From: Chara braunii | Lineage: Eukaryota > Streptophyta > Charophyceae > Charales > Characeae | Assembly: GCA_003427395.1 (NCBI GenBank) | Contig: BFEA01000007.1 | Location: 6,075,653-6,139,652, forward strand | Length of the DNA stretch: 64,000 bases | Reading direction: 5' to 3' | Position numbers and translations under genes: made by a program | The notes under the pieces: generated by a model | The model's input: only the letters and a program-made list of their open reading frames with translations | Told to the model about the DNA's origin: nothing | Databases searched by the model: none | Shown here: piece by piece, positions 1-11,161 of the stretch | Position numbering within the stretch: position 1 is the stretch's first letter | Layout: every line of letters begins with the position of its first letter

Positions 1-134
1 NNNNNNNNNNNNNNNNNNNNNNNNNNNNNNNNNNNNNNNNNNNNNNNNNNNNNNNNNNNNNNNNNNNNNNNNNNNNNNNNNNNNNNNNNNNNNNNNNNNN
101 NNNNNNNNNNNNNNNNNNNNNNNNNNNNNNNNNN
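1..134. other. Assembly gap (N run)
   Basis: The first 134 positions are N. The first resolved bases are a (GA)n run, so the gap probably sits in a microsatellite, as does the second gap at 43670. Confidence 0.99.
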
Positions 135-640
135 GAGAGAGAGAGTGATACATGCCTAGTTGGGCAATGTATGTACAGCCAAGGATCCGCAATGTGATGA
201 AGAGGACTGAATGGACAATGCATTGTTAGTGAAACATCAACAGGCAATGTACACCCTGATACATACAAAACGGCACAAAATAGCGCAGTGGAAGACTTTG
301 AGATAAGTCCTGACCTGACCGGGACTGACGTGACACCCCATCACTCATCACACTTGTGAGAGAGGAGGGACCACGCACAGAGAAGAAAGGTCCCTCCTTT
401 GCTCACACACACACACACACACACATGTGGGGAGATACCACAGATGAGAGATGGGGGGAGATGAGAGACGACGATGGATGTGAGGGAGAAGACCAAGATC
501 GCAATAGCGAAGTCCAAAAATAGTCCCTTGCCGAGGTCCAATCAATGTCTGCCTCAAGAATGTCGAATCAGATCCTGGGCCTTCTGCCCATTGTAGCCTT
601 TGCCTGTAATCCCTCTCAGTCTCGTATCTGAAGAAGAAAA
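135..640. other. Non-coding stretch with microsatellites
   Basis: There is a (GA)n remnant at 135-145 and a (CA)n tract at about 402-425. Open frames here are short and cross the CA repeat. I see no recognisable domain. Confidence 0.6.
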
Positions 641-661
641 TGAAGAAGAACGAGGGGGGCG

Positions 662-871
662 GAGGAAGGAGGGGAGAGGGAGACGAGATGGAGGGCGAGA
701 AGGAAGAACAAGATGTCGCCCTCCTCGCTGCCTCACCTGCAGGTAACTGCCTTCGTACTGAGCGAGATGAAGGAGGAGGACAGAGGAAGGAGGAGAGAGG
801 GAGACAAGATGGAGGGCGAGAAGGAAGAAGAAGATGTCGCCCTCCTCGCTGCCTTACCTGCAGGTAACTGC
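662..871. repeat. 121-bp tandem duplication, purine-rich
   Basis: A block that begins in a GAGG-rich purine stretch and ends with the context CTGCAGGTAACTGC occurs twice, near 662-750 and 783-871, at an offset of 121 bp. Both copies end in a perfect splice-donor-like CAGGTAA, which is probably coincidental. No coding function is supported. Confidence 0.75.
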
Positions 872-1369
872 TGTCGAATTGACCGTCGTGGTCATCCTGT
901 GCAGGTACCGCACGGAGCCCCGGCTATGGTGCCAGGTAAGTTCGCCACTACAGGCATGGCCTCCGCCACTCTCTCCCTCCTATGCCTCTCCTTCCCAGCT
1001 TTGCATCGCAGCGCCAAAACAGCGCAGCCTCCAACCAGCAGCATGTCGCTCAAGAAGTGCGCTACCCGGACTGTTCCCAGCCCAGCCTCAGCCCAGCTAT
1101 AAGTAGCGCTGGGCCTGCTGGGCATCCTCAGGTACTGGCCTCAAAACGGCCTACTTGGTATGGGCCCCTACTGGGTATCCAGACCGCGCTGGTGATGCAG
1201 CGAGGCGCCACAACGTGCCTGCGCTCAAAAAGGTCTCGTCCCTGTGTACCTGGGGCCTGTAAGTCTGAAACAACATCTGCACAGACAAGAATAAGACAGC
1301 ATGTAAGTAATAACTAAATAAATAAATAACTGAGTGCTGCCTCAGGCCAGGGCGTGTGCTGGATGGCAT
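872..1369. other. Unassigned GC-rich stretch
   Basis: Several short overlapping frames exist on both strands, but none shows a recognisable domain. A TATAAGTA-like run lies near 1098 and an AAATAAATAAATAA run near 1314. The position just 3' of the minus-strand G1 element would fit its decayed 3' flank, but I could not define an LTR. Confidence 0.4.
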
Positions 1370-1423
1370 GCGGCCTGGGGCCCCTCATCAATCGTCAGGC
1401 CTTGAATGGGGCCCATGTGCTCC

Positions 1424-2723
1424 TTATGAAATTAAGCCGGGTCGGGGCGGAAGTTGACGATCTGAAGGCGGAACGTGGATGTGAGTGCGACGTGGAGCTG
1501 AAGATGTCGGCTTGCCTTGCAACTTGCGTTCGTAGCGTGGGAGAACATCCAAAGCTGTTGCTTGAAGTTCCACGCGGGTCAACCAACGAACAGCTTTATG
1601 GGTGCAGTACACAAAATGTACTAAGTACTCGACCGGATGCCAGTCCACGCCATCGTGTTGTTTGAGGACGACACCAATGCCATAGCCGGACGCATCAGTA
1701 GTGACTTGCGTTGGCAACAACGGGTCGTAGATACGCAAGACCTCCGCGGATAGTAACGGGGCTTTGAGGGCTAAAAATGATTCTTGCGCATCCTCTCCGG
1801 AGTCGAACGACCGATCCTCACATTGAAGCTTGGTTAAGTGGGCCGCAATCTTTGAGTATCCCTTGATAAAACGTTGGTAGTAGCCGACAAGGCCAAAAAA
1901 TGAATGGACATCGGTGACGGTCCGCAGCTCCGGCCACTCTTGGATGGCTTGAATCTTGTTCGACAATGGACCGATGCCCTTCGGTGTGACAAAATGGCCC
2001 AAGTATTCCAGCTCTAGCCGGACAAATTCACACTTGTCACGGTTGGCTTTGTACTTGGCGCGACGGAGCGTCGTCGACACTCGTCGAAGGTGCTGAAGAT
2101 GATCCTCCAAGGTCCGGTTATAGACGAGGATGTTGTCTAAGTAGGCCAGCACGAACCGGTCCAACATCTCATGAAGCTCGTTGGTCATCGCCGCTTGAAA
2201 GATCGCCGGGGCATTTGTGAGGCCAAAAGGCATGACCACCCACTTGAACTGCCCGTACCATGTCTTGAACGCGGATTTATAGCAATGTTTTGGGCGTATC
2301 GAAATTTGATGATAGCCCGACTTCAAGTCCAACTTGGAAAAATACTTTGCGTCGCCCAATCGCTCAAGGAGATCGTCAATACGAGGAAGAGGCCCCACAT
2401 TCTTGACGGTTTGCTCGTTGAGCTTGCGGTAATCGATGCACAATCGTAGATCCTTGGTTCTTCTTTCGTACAAAGAGAACTGGCGTGCCATATGATGAGC
2501 TACTAAGGTGGATCTAACCCTTGTCCAACAAGTCATCGAGTTGTGCGTGGATGATCGTAAGCTCCTCGTCGCTCATCCGATAAATGCAACCTTTAGGTGG
2601 CACGGTACCGGCCTCGAGAATAATCTCGTGAGAGATCGGTCGATCCGACACGACACCTGTAGGTGACTCGAAGATGTCGGCGAACTTGTCAAGCAACCGC
2701 ACCACATGGGGGTCTGAAGACAA
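1424..2723 (-). pseudogene. G1 reverse transcriptase and RNase H (broken)
   Basis: RNA-templated DNA polymerase of a Ty3/gypsy element. The first segment (2723 to 2514) carries the pre-RT region ending in LLDKG. A stop and frame change follow, and the second segment (2536 to 1424, 370 codons) contains CIDYRKLNEQT, FSKLDLKSGYHQI, MPFGLTNAP and the thumb region. RNase H follows with TTDASGYGIG. The active-site box reads YLDN instead of the family's YLDD, so the second catalytic aspartate is asparagine. That change should abolish polymerisation, and the upstream break also prevents a full product. The frame ends inside RNase H without a linker or integrase. Confidence 0.9.
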
Positions 2724-2789
2724 GTCCGTGGGTGAAGAGTCGGCTACCGCGACTGTTCGCAGGAAACATAGGTCTATCTTGTTGGGCTG

Positions 2790-3312
2790 CTAGTAAGCAC
2801 AAGTAGTTCGAAACGACTTGGCCGTCACCACTTGGCACTGGATCGAAGGGTGCGGAAGAGGAATAGTACACAACATTTTGGCATCAAAGGCATTGTGGAC
2901 GGTAAAAGTCTGTCCATGGAAGTTGACCGTGCGATCCGCACTTGCAAGCCAAGTGATTCCCAAAATGATATCGAAGTTTATGTCCAAAATGTCGAACGTC
3001 ACCTATTCACATGCATGAGGTGCGAAGTACATCGGGCAGCCTCGATGAAGCGGTCGGAATTTGCTGGGTCTTTCCGTTCGCCAACTTGATCGTTGTTGGG
3101 TTTGCTTTCCTCCGAACTTGTGCGCCAAGGCGAGCCCTTTGCATAAAGGCTTGGCTCATGAAATTGCGAGTCGAGCCGCTATCCAACGAAGCGCTGCAGG
3201 ATGCTTGCCCAACTTGGATGCAGACATAGAGGAGCGGTGCGTTGTTGTCATCGTACCGCAGCGTGCGAAACTCATGGGCCACCTTGGTAACATATGCAAG
3301 GATGTCCCCCAC
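2790..3312 (-). pseudogene. G1 retropepsin-like aspartic protease (frameshifted)
   Basis: The protease would cleave the Gag-Pol polyprotein. The upstream part (3312 to 3007) carries the catalytic motif DSGSTRNF. The downstream part (3002 to 2790) carries the second conserved strand, DIILGITWL, matching the usual D-[VI]-I-L-G-x-x-W-L of gypsy proteases. The two parts are in different frames, with the shift between about 3000 and 3010. The upstream part is in frame with gag and separated from it only by a stop at 3361-3363, so gag and protease were once continuous. The DSG triad is intact. Confidence 0.82.
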
Positions 3313-3360
3313 CGCAGTTTTGTCATCCGTTGGCGAAGTTGGTGGTGCATAGAAGGATAA

Positions 3361-5228
3361 CTATGTGTGAAGATGAGCGCATAGTGTTGTGCATTGCGGT
3401 CCCAACAAGCTGCCCGTGGGCGGGAGAGGAAGCCATGCGAAATCCTTGGATGTGAGCGGGTCCAATACCTCTATGTTGAACTCACGAGGCGAATCCCGTG
3501 AAGAACTGCTGGAAGACGATAAGTCGCCGTTGTTGGATGGAGAAGATACCGCACACACGTCTTGTCCTTGAGCATGAGTACCCAGCGTAGGAACGAGCCG
3601 GGCAGCATAGTCCTCAAAATAAGATAATATGGGAGGTATTGACTTTTGCGTGTGCCTTGGAACGAAGGGCGGTCGCATGCGTAGCAACAAGTTTCGAAGG
3701 CGTCGAGAGTGTCGTTGACTCACTCTCGGCGGTGCTCCCTTTCTCGACTGTTTGCCCTTTGGCTTCAAAGGACAGCCCACTGCTTCGTGGAGATCACCGT
3801 TACACCATAAACAATAGGGGAATCTCGTGCGTAGCTTGTATACGTGCTCCGAGAGACCATAGTGGGTCCATGCATCATGCGCTGGTGCGCCAGGCCCGGG
3901 GTTTGACGTCGTGTTTGTTTTCGATTTGCCGCGTCCTCGGCCTTTGCCGGGGCGGCCACCATCCCGGGCGGTTGCGAGTCTGTCCCCTTCATTGGTGGAC
4001 ACTGCCTCGCTTGAAGGGTCGGTCGGCATTGCCGCAGCGACCACGGCCACCTTCGGCCGATGCTGTTCTCTGGTTGGGCCTGCTGCAGACGAATGGGGAA
4101 GGTTCTTGGCCTCCATGTTCGTGACAGTAATCTGCGCGGCCTTGTCGAAGTGCTCCGCTGTTGTCGTGAGAGTCTTCGCAACATGAGTCAATGCATTGGA
4201 TAGTGTCGGACACAACCTCGTAATGAACTAGTGTTTGATGGCCATAAAGCCCATCGGTACGCCCGACTTTGATGCCAAGCGTTGGAACTGGGCAATCCAA
4301 TCGCCGCTCGGCAGCGTGCCTTGTTGGAAAGTCAGCAACTTGTCCATTACCTTGATTTCCGGTCGCTCTATTTGTAAACGTTTATGCCACGCCGCCTTCA
4401 GATCATCCCGACTGATCTTGGTATACAAGTCGGCAGCCACCACCCCGTACTTGGACAAGAGATTGTCCAATCTCGCTTGGCACGCGCCCCTCGATCGGGA
4501 GTACAAATACGCGTGTTTCATCTCCTCACTGGTGTGGTGGAGCTGAAACTTTAGTTCGAACATGCGGAACCACAAAATTTGGTCCGTCTTCATAGAGTCG
4601 CAGAAAATCTCTTGACCATCCAACTTCGGAGTCGTTTTGCGTGGTGACATTCTCGAGTTAGCAGCGGCAGCGCAGATCCGCTGCTGAAGTTGTCGAGTCG
4701 CGGTTTGCTGTAGCTGCGTGCCGTTCTTGAGTACTCCGACGTCGACTTCCAATGCGTTGAGGCGATCAAAAGTGTTGGAGGAGCTGGCGACGGGTCGTTG
4801 CTCCAGCTGCTGTAAGCGGCTGCTGACTCGCTTGACCTTGTAGTCGAGGGAATGGATGTCCTCTTGTTGTGCAATGCACGTGGCCAGGAGGTCCGTGACG
4901 AGGAGAGTAACAACGCGATCTTGAGTTCGCTGTCGCTCATCTTAACACCCTCGGCCTCGGACCGCCATTCCGCTGCCATGTTGAGTAAGGCCCGCTCTCC
5001 TCCAAATATGTTATCACATCGCATGTTGCATTCCTCATCGGCAGCCTTTGTTGCCGCCTCGTCATGCGGGCGCTTCTGTTCGAACGCCAGCAGACGTGCT
5101 TTCTCTATATCCTCGGCCTTCTTCTTCTCTTCGGCTGCTACCCTATCTGACCGTTGCTTGGCCTCGTTGATCAAGGTCTGCATTCGGGCCTGATAGGCCT
5201 CGCCCGTTTCCCCTTGCTTCTGGTCCAT
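3361..5228 (-). pseudogene. G1 Gag polyprotein relic with CCHC zinc knuckle
   Basis: Structural protein that would package element RNA. The likely start is the ATG at 5226-5228 (MDQKQG). It is followed by a charged coiled-coil segment rich in A, E, K and R, then a frameshift near 4915, a second heptad-like stretch, and the capsid-like region around 4700-4300. An in-frame TAG at 4228-4230 interrupts the chain; the same frame continues to 3361. A zinc knuckle with spacing C-X2-C-X4-H-X4-C (starting CLWCNGD) lies near 3770-3815. The N-terminal coiled coil plus single knuckle fits plant-type gypsy Gag. Confidence 0.8.
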
Positions 5229-5269
5229 GATGGCTGTTTGAGACCAGGTTGGAGGAATGCTGGCGTGGC

Positions 5270-5470
5270 ACTTCCAGCTGCTGATGTGGCACTGCCCGGT
5301 TGCTGATGTGGCACGGTTGTCGGCTGACATGTTGCTGATGTGTCATTGCTGACATGGCCTGCTGATGTGGTCTGCTGATGTGGTCTGCTGATGTGGTCTG
5401 CTGTTGTGACCTGCTGATGTGGCCTGCTTATGTGGTCTGCTGAGGTGGTCTGCTAACGTGGCAACTCACC
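5270..5470. repeat. Degenerate 12-bp minisatellite (CTGCTGATGTGG)
   Basis: More than ten imperfect repeats of a unit like CTGCTGATGTGG run just upstream (minus sense) of the G1 gag start. The cleanest copies are at 5357-5400. This would be the 5' leader of G1 or a minisatellite that expanded next to it. Confidence 0.85.
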
Positions 5471-5582
5471 AATGCCGCAGTAAGGGTTACCAGGAGACAG
5501 ATGGAGAAGGAAAGGAGGAGGGTGCAACAGCATAGGTGGGGGTGGGTGGGATTGATCGCCCAGATAAGGAGTCGCTAATCAA

Positions 5583-6183
<601 letters not shown>

Positions 6184-7041
6184 AGCTCTCTCTCTTGAAT
6201 GGCGCCAAGCGCCCTACCTACTCTACAGCCTATTACTACAACTACAGCATGAAAGCAACCAGAAAACTTGACGACCAGCGAGTGATGATGTCAACACCAA
6301 TGCCGACCTCCTCTCCACCAGGTACGTCTCTCTCTTCTCCCTCACTCTCCCTTGTTATCCCACACAGCGCCCTTCACCTCCGAAGAACCACCTTCGCCCT
6401 TCACCTTCTCTGCGCCCACAGGCAGCCCAGCTATGGCTGCCAGCGCCCTGCGCCCAGGCTGCGCTCTACCGCTTAGCGCCAGCCTGCCCTCACTCAGCCT
6501 AGCGCAGCGCAGGCGCACTCACAATGCAGCAGCGTGCCGGCCTTGCTCACAATGGCCAAGATTTCCTGCCCACTCGCCCTCCCTGCCTATATGCCAGTGT
6601 TGCGTGTGGGCGGCCTCCCTTGAGCCTGCGCCCGGGCCCCAATACCTTTACCCGGGCCCAATGCGGTTGGGGCCCAGGAGATGCAGTTGTGCCCCTTTCA
6701 CCAAGGCCTGCGACCAGATTCAGATAGTGGACCGGTTTCCCATTGGCATTTTCGGCCTCTATATCCAGCATGCATTGTCGGCCTCACGTTTATGTGCCCA
6801 GGGCCTAACCAATTTTGGGGCCTTGGGATTTCTGCATTTGCAGAGATCCGATACTCGGTGCACTCCAACCAACTGGCGTGCGGCAACTGTATGGACCCCA
6901 CTTCGTGAAATGTTTGAACAAAGGGCTCTTGTTGATTTGCTGGCCCGCCTTCACTTAGGGCGGGCACGAGGCTTGCTGGGGGCCTTAGCCCAGAACATGT
7001 ACATCATGGCAAGGCCCCTTTTTGAGGGCTCAATCCTCACA
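6184..7041 (-). mobile_element. Candidate 3' LTR of G2 copy 1
   Basis: Just past the integrase stop there is a polypurine tract on the minus strand (about 7042-7054). It is followed by a start TGTGAGGATTGAGCC. The 3' flank of G2 copy 3 has the same layout: a polypurine tract and then the related start TGCGAGGGTTTATGCC at 62964. That supports an LTR beginning at 7041. The far end is not defined; 6184 is a guess. Confidence 0.5.
6284..6345 (+). repeat. Dispersed repeat shared with 63138-63187
   Basis: A roughly 49-bp run, starting GATGATGTCAACACC and ending at a CACCAGGTACGTCTCTC context, is essentially identical to 63138-63187. Both are on the plus strand, although the neighbouring G2 copies lie in opposite orientations. 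At 62998-63187 the pyrimidine-rich CACCAGGTACGTCTCTC module is itself reiterated. Confidence 0.8.
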
Positions 7042-7078
7042 TTCCATCCCCCTTAGCTTTGAAAGTCCGTTGAGATGC

Positions 7079-7888
7079 TTACTTCGCAGGTGCCTTTTTT
7101 AACATTCTCTCATAATCTGCCACCACTTGAGGAGCTGTGTCAATCAGTTCCTCTCTAGTAAACCACCGATCTTCCTTCGGATCCGTATGATGCCTGAATC
7201 TGACGCGATACTCCCGCTTGGGTTTTGGAGGTCTTCCTTTACCCAGTGGCTTTGGAACAGGCAGATCTCCGTGATCCACAATGTCGTCGATGTCCACTTG
7301 ACCATCCATGGTTGGGGGCAGCATTGATCTCCTGGAAGGGAATTGATCTGTCTCAGCGAAAGGTGCAAGCTTTGAGGCATGAAAGACAGGGTGAGTGCGC
7401 AGATGACCAGGGATGCGGATAACATAGGTAGGACCATCCAATTCATCCCCAACTCTGTCCAGGACCTCCCAGGGACCAAAATACTGAGGCATTAGTTTAC
7501 GAGAGATTCCGAATTCCTGTCCTAGCTCACTAGCCTTGACCCAGACCCGCTCCCCTACCTGAAATGAGGACTGCCAACGATGTTTGTTCTCAGAAGCAAT
7601 CATTGCTTGCTGAGATTTCTTGATATGCTCGACAACTTGCTGTAGCAACTTCTCATAGTGCACATCGTACTCAAGTGTGCCTGGAGTTTTAGAGGATCGA
7701 TTTTCAGGCAGGAGGAAGTCTAGTGCTGATCTAGGTTTCCATCCCAAGTGTAGCTGGTTAGGACTGACGCCGGTACTGCTGTGTACAACATTGTTGTACA
7801 TGCTGGCGATGAGAGGCAATTTCTCATCCCAGTCATCCTGGCTGGGCTTGATGTAATGCCTCAGCAAGTGTTGTACAACTCTGTTCAT
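7079..7888 (-). pseudogene. G2-1 integrase C-terminal domain with chromodomain-like tail
   Basis: 269 codons continue the integrase after a premature stop. Order: the tail of the catalytic core (MNRVVQHLLRHYI, then PNQLHLGWKPRSALDFL), an SH3-like GPF/Y-type module with GERVWVKASELGQ and YFGPWEVLDRVGDELDGP, and the HP-F-HASKL motif. A chromodomain-like end follows (EYRVRFRHHTDPKEDRWFTR). In chromoviruses this end recruits the element to modified chromatin. The frame is intact and ends before the polypurine tract. Only the TAG at 7892-7894 separates it from the catalytic core, in the same frame. Confidence 0.9.
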
Positions 7889-7891
7889 CTG

Positions 7892-8449
7892 CTAGGCGTG
7901 TCCGTTTGCTTCGGGATGATTCCCTGAAGTCATCTGAAGTTGAGTGCCCGTCTGTTCAGCAGTCTTCTTCCACAACTCACTTGTGAAACGAACATCTCTG
8001 TCACTAACGATTGACTTTGGTAATCCAAAATCACGCACCCAGTTGTCCAAAAACAACTTGATGACGTGTTCAGTCCTTGCGGTCTCTGGCATGGCAATTA
8101 GTCTAGCGTACTTGGTGAATCGGTCTATGATGACAAAGATGTGCCTCTTGCCATTCTTGCTGGTCACCAGGGTGTCCATGAAATCCATGGAAACACTCTG
8201 TCTTGGACCAGCGGGGATAGGTAAGGGCTTCAGCAACCCAAGCGGTGCTTGAGTTCGCGGCTTGTCCCGCTGACAGACCTGACAGGTCTCAACATACTTC
8301 TTTGCATCTTCTAGCATTCCGGGCCACCAAAATCGCTGTACTAGATTGGCACTCGTCTTTTTGTAGCCAAAGTGTCCGGTTGCGTCATGACATTCTCCTA
8401 AGAATAAACTACGCAAACGTTCACTAGATGGAACAACTAGCCTTATCAA
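7892..8449 (-). pseudogene. G2-1 integrase zinc-binding and catalytic core (one nonsense codon)
   Basis: DNA strand-transfer enzyme. The N-terminal zinc finger shows H-D-A-T-G-H and CQVCQRDK (HHCC type). The catalytic triad looks complete: D in SMDFMDTL, D in VSDRDVRF, E in HPEANG. The frame ends at a TAG (7892-7894) in a position where the homologous codon in G2 copy 3 is GAG (NGQAEQMNR). A single G-to-T change therefore splits an otherwise intact integrase. Upstream, the linker is in another frame from about 8450, so this copy cannot make full Pol. Confidence 0.9.
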
Positions 8450-8670
8450 GAAAGAGAATCCCGTCCACCATCACAAACTCATCTTCTGTGGCCTTGTCTT
8501 TTGCCTGAAGTTTGCATATGATGTGCATCGTGACAGGGTCTTCCTGATAGGCTCCCATAAGCGATTGAGTTAGTTCCTCAGATACACCAAACTCGGAAAC
8601 TAGCGCCCCTAGGTAGTCTGCTCTACGGGACAGCGCATCTGCAACCTTGTTGTACTCTCCCTTCGACTCC

Positions 8671-9560
8671 TTTTTCTTCTTCTTCTTCCTCCTCCTCCCC
8701 CTCTGGTCTTCTTCGTTTTCTTGTTTTTCCTCTTTTCCTTCTCCCCTACTCGTTTTCTTTCTCCTCCTTTTCTTCTTAGTTCGTCAACATTCGGTAGGTA
8801 ATGTGAGACACGGCAGGTAAAAAAAAAACAAAAAAAAATGAGGGTCGTTCTCCTCCCCCTCCTCCGCTCATCTTCTTCTTCTCTCCTCGTTGTCCTCTCG
8901 TTTTTTTCTTCTTCCCCTCCCCCTACCGTTTTCATCTTTCTCCTCGACCTTTCTTCATCTTCTTCTTCCTCCCCTTCTCACCTATTCTTCTTCTTCTTCT
9001 TCTTCTTCTTCTGCTCCATTCGCTAGGTCTTCTTCTCTCCTTGTCTTCTTCCCTTCCTTCCCTACTCCCTCCCTGCTTTTCTCCATCCTCCCATCCATCC
9101 TTCCCTCCTTCCATCCCATCCCGCCATCCTCCATCCTCCATCCATCCATCCATCACTCCCTCCATCCCATCTCACCATTCTCCATCACTCCCTCCCTCCA
9201 TCCCATCTCGACATCCTCCATCATCCATCCATCCATTGATCACTACCTCCATCCCTCCCTCCCCCCCCCATCTCGCCATCCCTCGCCCCCTCCATCCATC
9301 CATCCATCTTCTTCTTCTTCTTGGACGTTGTTAAGCAGTCTCCCTCCATCCCTCCATCCTCCCATCTCGCTATCCCCCCCCACCCTCCATCCATCCATCT
9401 TCTTCTTCTTCTTCTTCTTCTGCGACGTTTTTAAGCAGTCTCCCTCCATCCTCCCATCTCGCCATCCCTCCCCCCTTCCATCCATCCATTCATCTTCTTC
9501 TTCTTCTTCTTGTTCTCGTCGGTCTTCTTCATTTTTTGTCAGTCTTGTTCTTCTTCAGAA
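8671..9560. repeat. Pyrimidine microsatellite and minisatellite block
   Basis: This is nearly 900 bp of strand-asymmetric pyrimidine sequence: (TTC)n and (CTT)n runs, then CCATC/CCATCCAT-type repeats. Inside is a larger unit of about 100 bp containing GACGTTNTTAAGCAGTCTCC, seen near 9323 and 9423. The long open frame on the plus strand (8890-9732) is a low-complexity S/P/F product of these repeats and is not a gene. Confidence 0.9.
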
Positions 9561-9860
9561 TGAATGGGTTGATAAAATGCATGCAACAGACATCAGAGCA
9601 GCAGGCAACAAACATGCAGAGCCCCCAACCCAGTACATATCAGGTGACATACATTCAGCATACAGCAGGCAATATACATGCAGTGCCCCCAACGCCCAGA
9701 CACCCCCCCAACCAGCCCCCCCCCCCCCCTAAACCAACCCCCCCCCCCCCCCGCCCCCCCAAAAAAAAACAAAAAAAAACAGAATGTTATTGCAGATTCG
9801 GGGTCCCAGAACGACCCCGGTTTTAAAAAAATAAAAAAATAAAAATCTGGGTGTTTTTTT
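9561..9860. repeat. ACA-rich and poly(C)/poly(A) stretch
   Basis: A weakly repetitive segment with CAGGCAA(C/T)A(A/T)ACATGCAG motifs (9600-9690) is followed by long C runs (9703-9765) and A runs (9761-9845). The A/T-rich end abuts the truncated 3' end of G2 copy 2. Confidence 0.7.
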
Positions 9861-9869
9861 GGCCTGCTT

Positions 9870-10558
9870 CCCTCTCAGATTTCGTTCGTAACTTGAGATA
9901 ATCTGGGAAAGAGTCTTCCTTAGTTCTTCTCTTGTAAAGCACCGATCTTCTTTAGGATCAGTATGATGCCTGAACCGCACTCGATACTGCATCTGTGGTT
10001 TCGGGGGGCGTCGCCTTCCTGGAGGCTTGGGCACAAGCATCAGCTTGTGCTCAGCGATATCGTCAATGTCCACATGTCCGTCCATGGCTGGGGGCAGCAT
10101 CGATCATCTGGAGGGAAATCGTTCAGTTTCTGCGAAAGGTGCGAATTTGGAGGCATGAAAAACAGGGTGTGTGCGAAGGTGACCAGGGATGTGAATGACA
10201 TATGGGCCATCTGGTTGATCTCCCACTATATCAAGAATTTCCCAGGGTCAAAAGTACTGTGGCATTAATTTACGGGAAATTCCCAACCCTCTCCCAACTC
10301 AGATGACTTTACCCAGACTCGTTCACCTGCCCTAAATGCAGACTGTCTTCTGAGTTTGTTCTCAGATGCAACCATGGCATCTTGAGTTTTCTTGATGTGC
10401 GCTACAGCTTGCTGCAACATTTGTTCATACTTGACAGCAAACTTTATGCTTCCAGGTGCTGCAGTTGGCTGATTTTCAGTTAACAGAAAGTCAAGAGCAC
10501 ATCTGGGCTTCCAACCAAGATGCAGTTGGTTGGGGGTCTTATCGGTACTGCTGTGCAC
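9870..10558 (-). pseudogene. G2-2 integrase C-terminus and chromodomain-like tail (frameshifted)
   Basis: Two pieces align with the single frame of G2 copy 1. 10558-10265 carries PNQLHLGWKPRCALDFL and ERVWVKSSELG; 10100-9870 carries the acidic VDIDDI segment and YRVRFRHHTDPKEDR. The region between them (10260-10100) encodes the expected GPW and HP-F-HASKL segments in shifted frames. The tail continues into A-rich DNA instead of stopping where copy 1 stops. Confidence 0.85.
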
Positions 10559-10656
10559 AACATTGTTATACAGGCTGGCGATGAGAGGTAACTTCTCATC
10601 CCAGTTATCTTAACTTGGCCTAATATAATGCCGAAGCAAGTGCTGTAGTACTCAGT

Positions 10657-11149
10657 TCATCTGCTCGACATGTCTGTTTGACTCAGGGTGTTCCCTGATG
10701 TCATTTGCATTCGGGTGCCCATCATCTGTTCGGCTGTACTTTTGCCCATCTGTTCGGCTGCACTTTGCCACAGTTCGCTAGTGAATCTGACATCCCTGTT
10801 ACTCACAATGGACTTAGGTATACTGAAGTCATGTGCCCAGTTGTCCATGAATAGCTTGATGACGTGGTCAGTCCTACTTACTGAACCTGTCCACAATGAC
10901 GAAGATGTGTCTCTTACTGCTCTTGCTGGTCACAAGAGTATCCATGAAGTCCATGGAAGCACTTTGACCAGGTTCAGCAGGGATAGGCAAGGGCTTGATA
11001 AGCCCAAGTGGTGCCTGCGTCCTTGGCTTGTCACGTTGACAAACTTGGCAAGTCTCGACATATGTTTTTGCATCATCCATCATTGAGGTCCACGAAAATT
11101 TTTGCACTAAATTTGCTTGTCTTTTCATACCCAAAATGTTCGGTTGCAT
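10657..11149 (-). pseudogene. G2-2 integrase core, catalytic residues lost
   Basis: The zinc-binding part (11149-10874) ends with CQVCQRDKPRTQAPLG. The first catalytic aspartate is kept (SMDFMDTL). The second motif reads VSNRDVRF instead of VSDRDVRF, so the second catalytic aspartate is asparagine. The HPEANG motif that carries the glutamate is replaced by sequence without an aligned glutamate. The two halves lie in different frames, overlapping near 10880. A short insertion repeats the QMG-type codons near 10740. Confidence 0.85.
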
Positions 11150-11161
11150 CGTGACACTCTC

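Larger units (their letters stand above)
1370..5470 (-). mobile_element. Ty3/gypsy retrotransposon relic G1 (gag-PR-RT-RH)
   Basis: On the minus strand the domain order is gag (coiled coil, then CCHC knuckle), aspartic protease, reverse transcriptase and RNase H, the usual Ty3/gypsy order. No integrase follows: recognisable coding ends in RNase H near 1424, so the copy is 3'-truncated or diverged there. It carries one frameshift and two in-frame stops in the gag/protease region, another frameshift in the protease and a changed RT catalytic motif. The gag differs from the three G2 copies in this window, so it is a separate family. No LTR pair was found. Confidence 0.88.
7079..8670 (-). mobile_element. 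Ty3/gypsy element G2 copy 1 (5'-truncated)
   Basis: This is the distal third of pol: RNase H to integrase linker (8670-8450), integrase (8449-7892) and integrase C-terminus with chromodomain-like tail (7888-7079). Upstream coding stops abruptly at 8670, where a (TTC)n-type tract begins. It is the best-preserved G2 integrase in the window, with one frameshift near 8450 and one in-frame nonsense codon. Confidence 0.9.

Noticed and set aside
662-871. Exon pair with CAGGTAA donors
   Set aside because: The two donor-like sites are simply the ends of a 121-bp tandem duplication in purine-rich DNA; no acceptor or conserved frame.
1800-2540. Exogenous retrovirus
   Set aside because: Motif order and flanks are those of a Ty3/gypsy retrotransposon; no envelope-like frame is present.
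8890-9732. 280-codon open frame on the plus strand
   Set aside because: It is a translation of TTC and CCATC repeats (S/P/F/H only), with no start context or domain.
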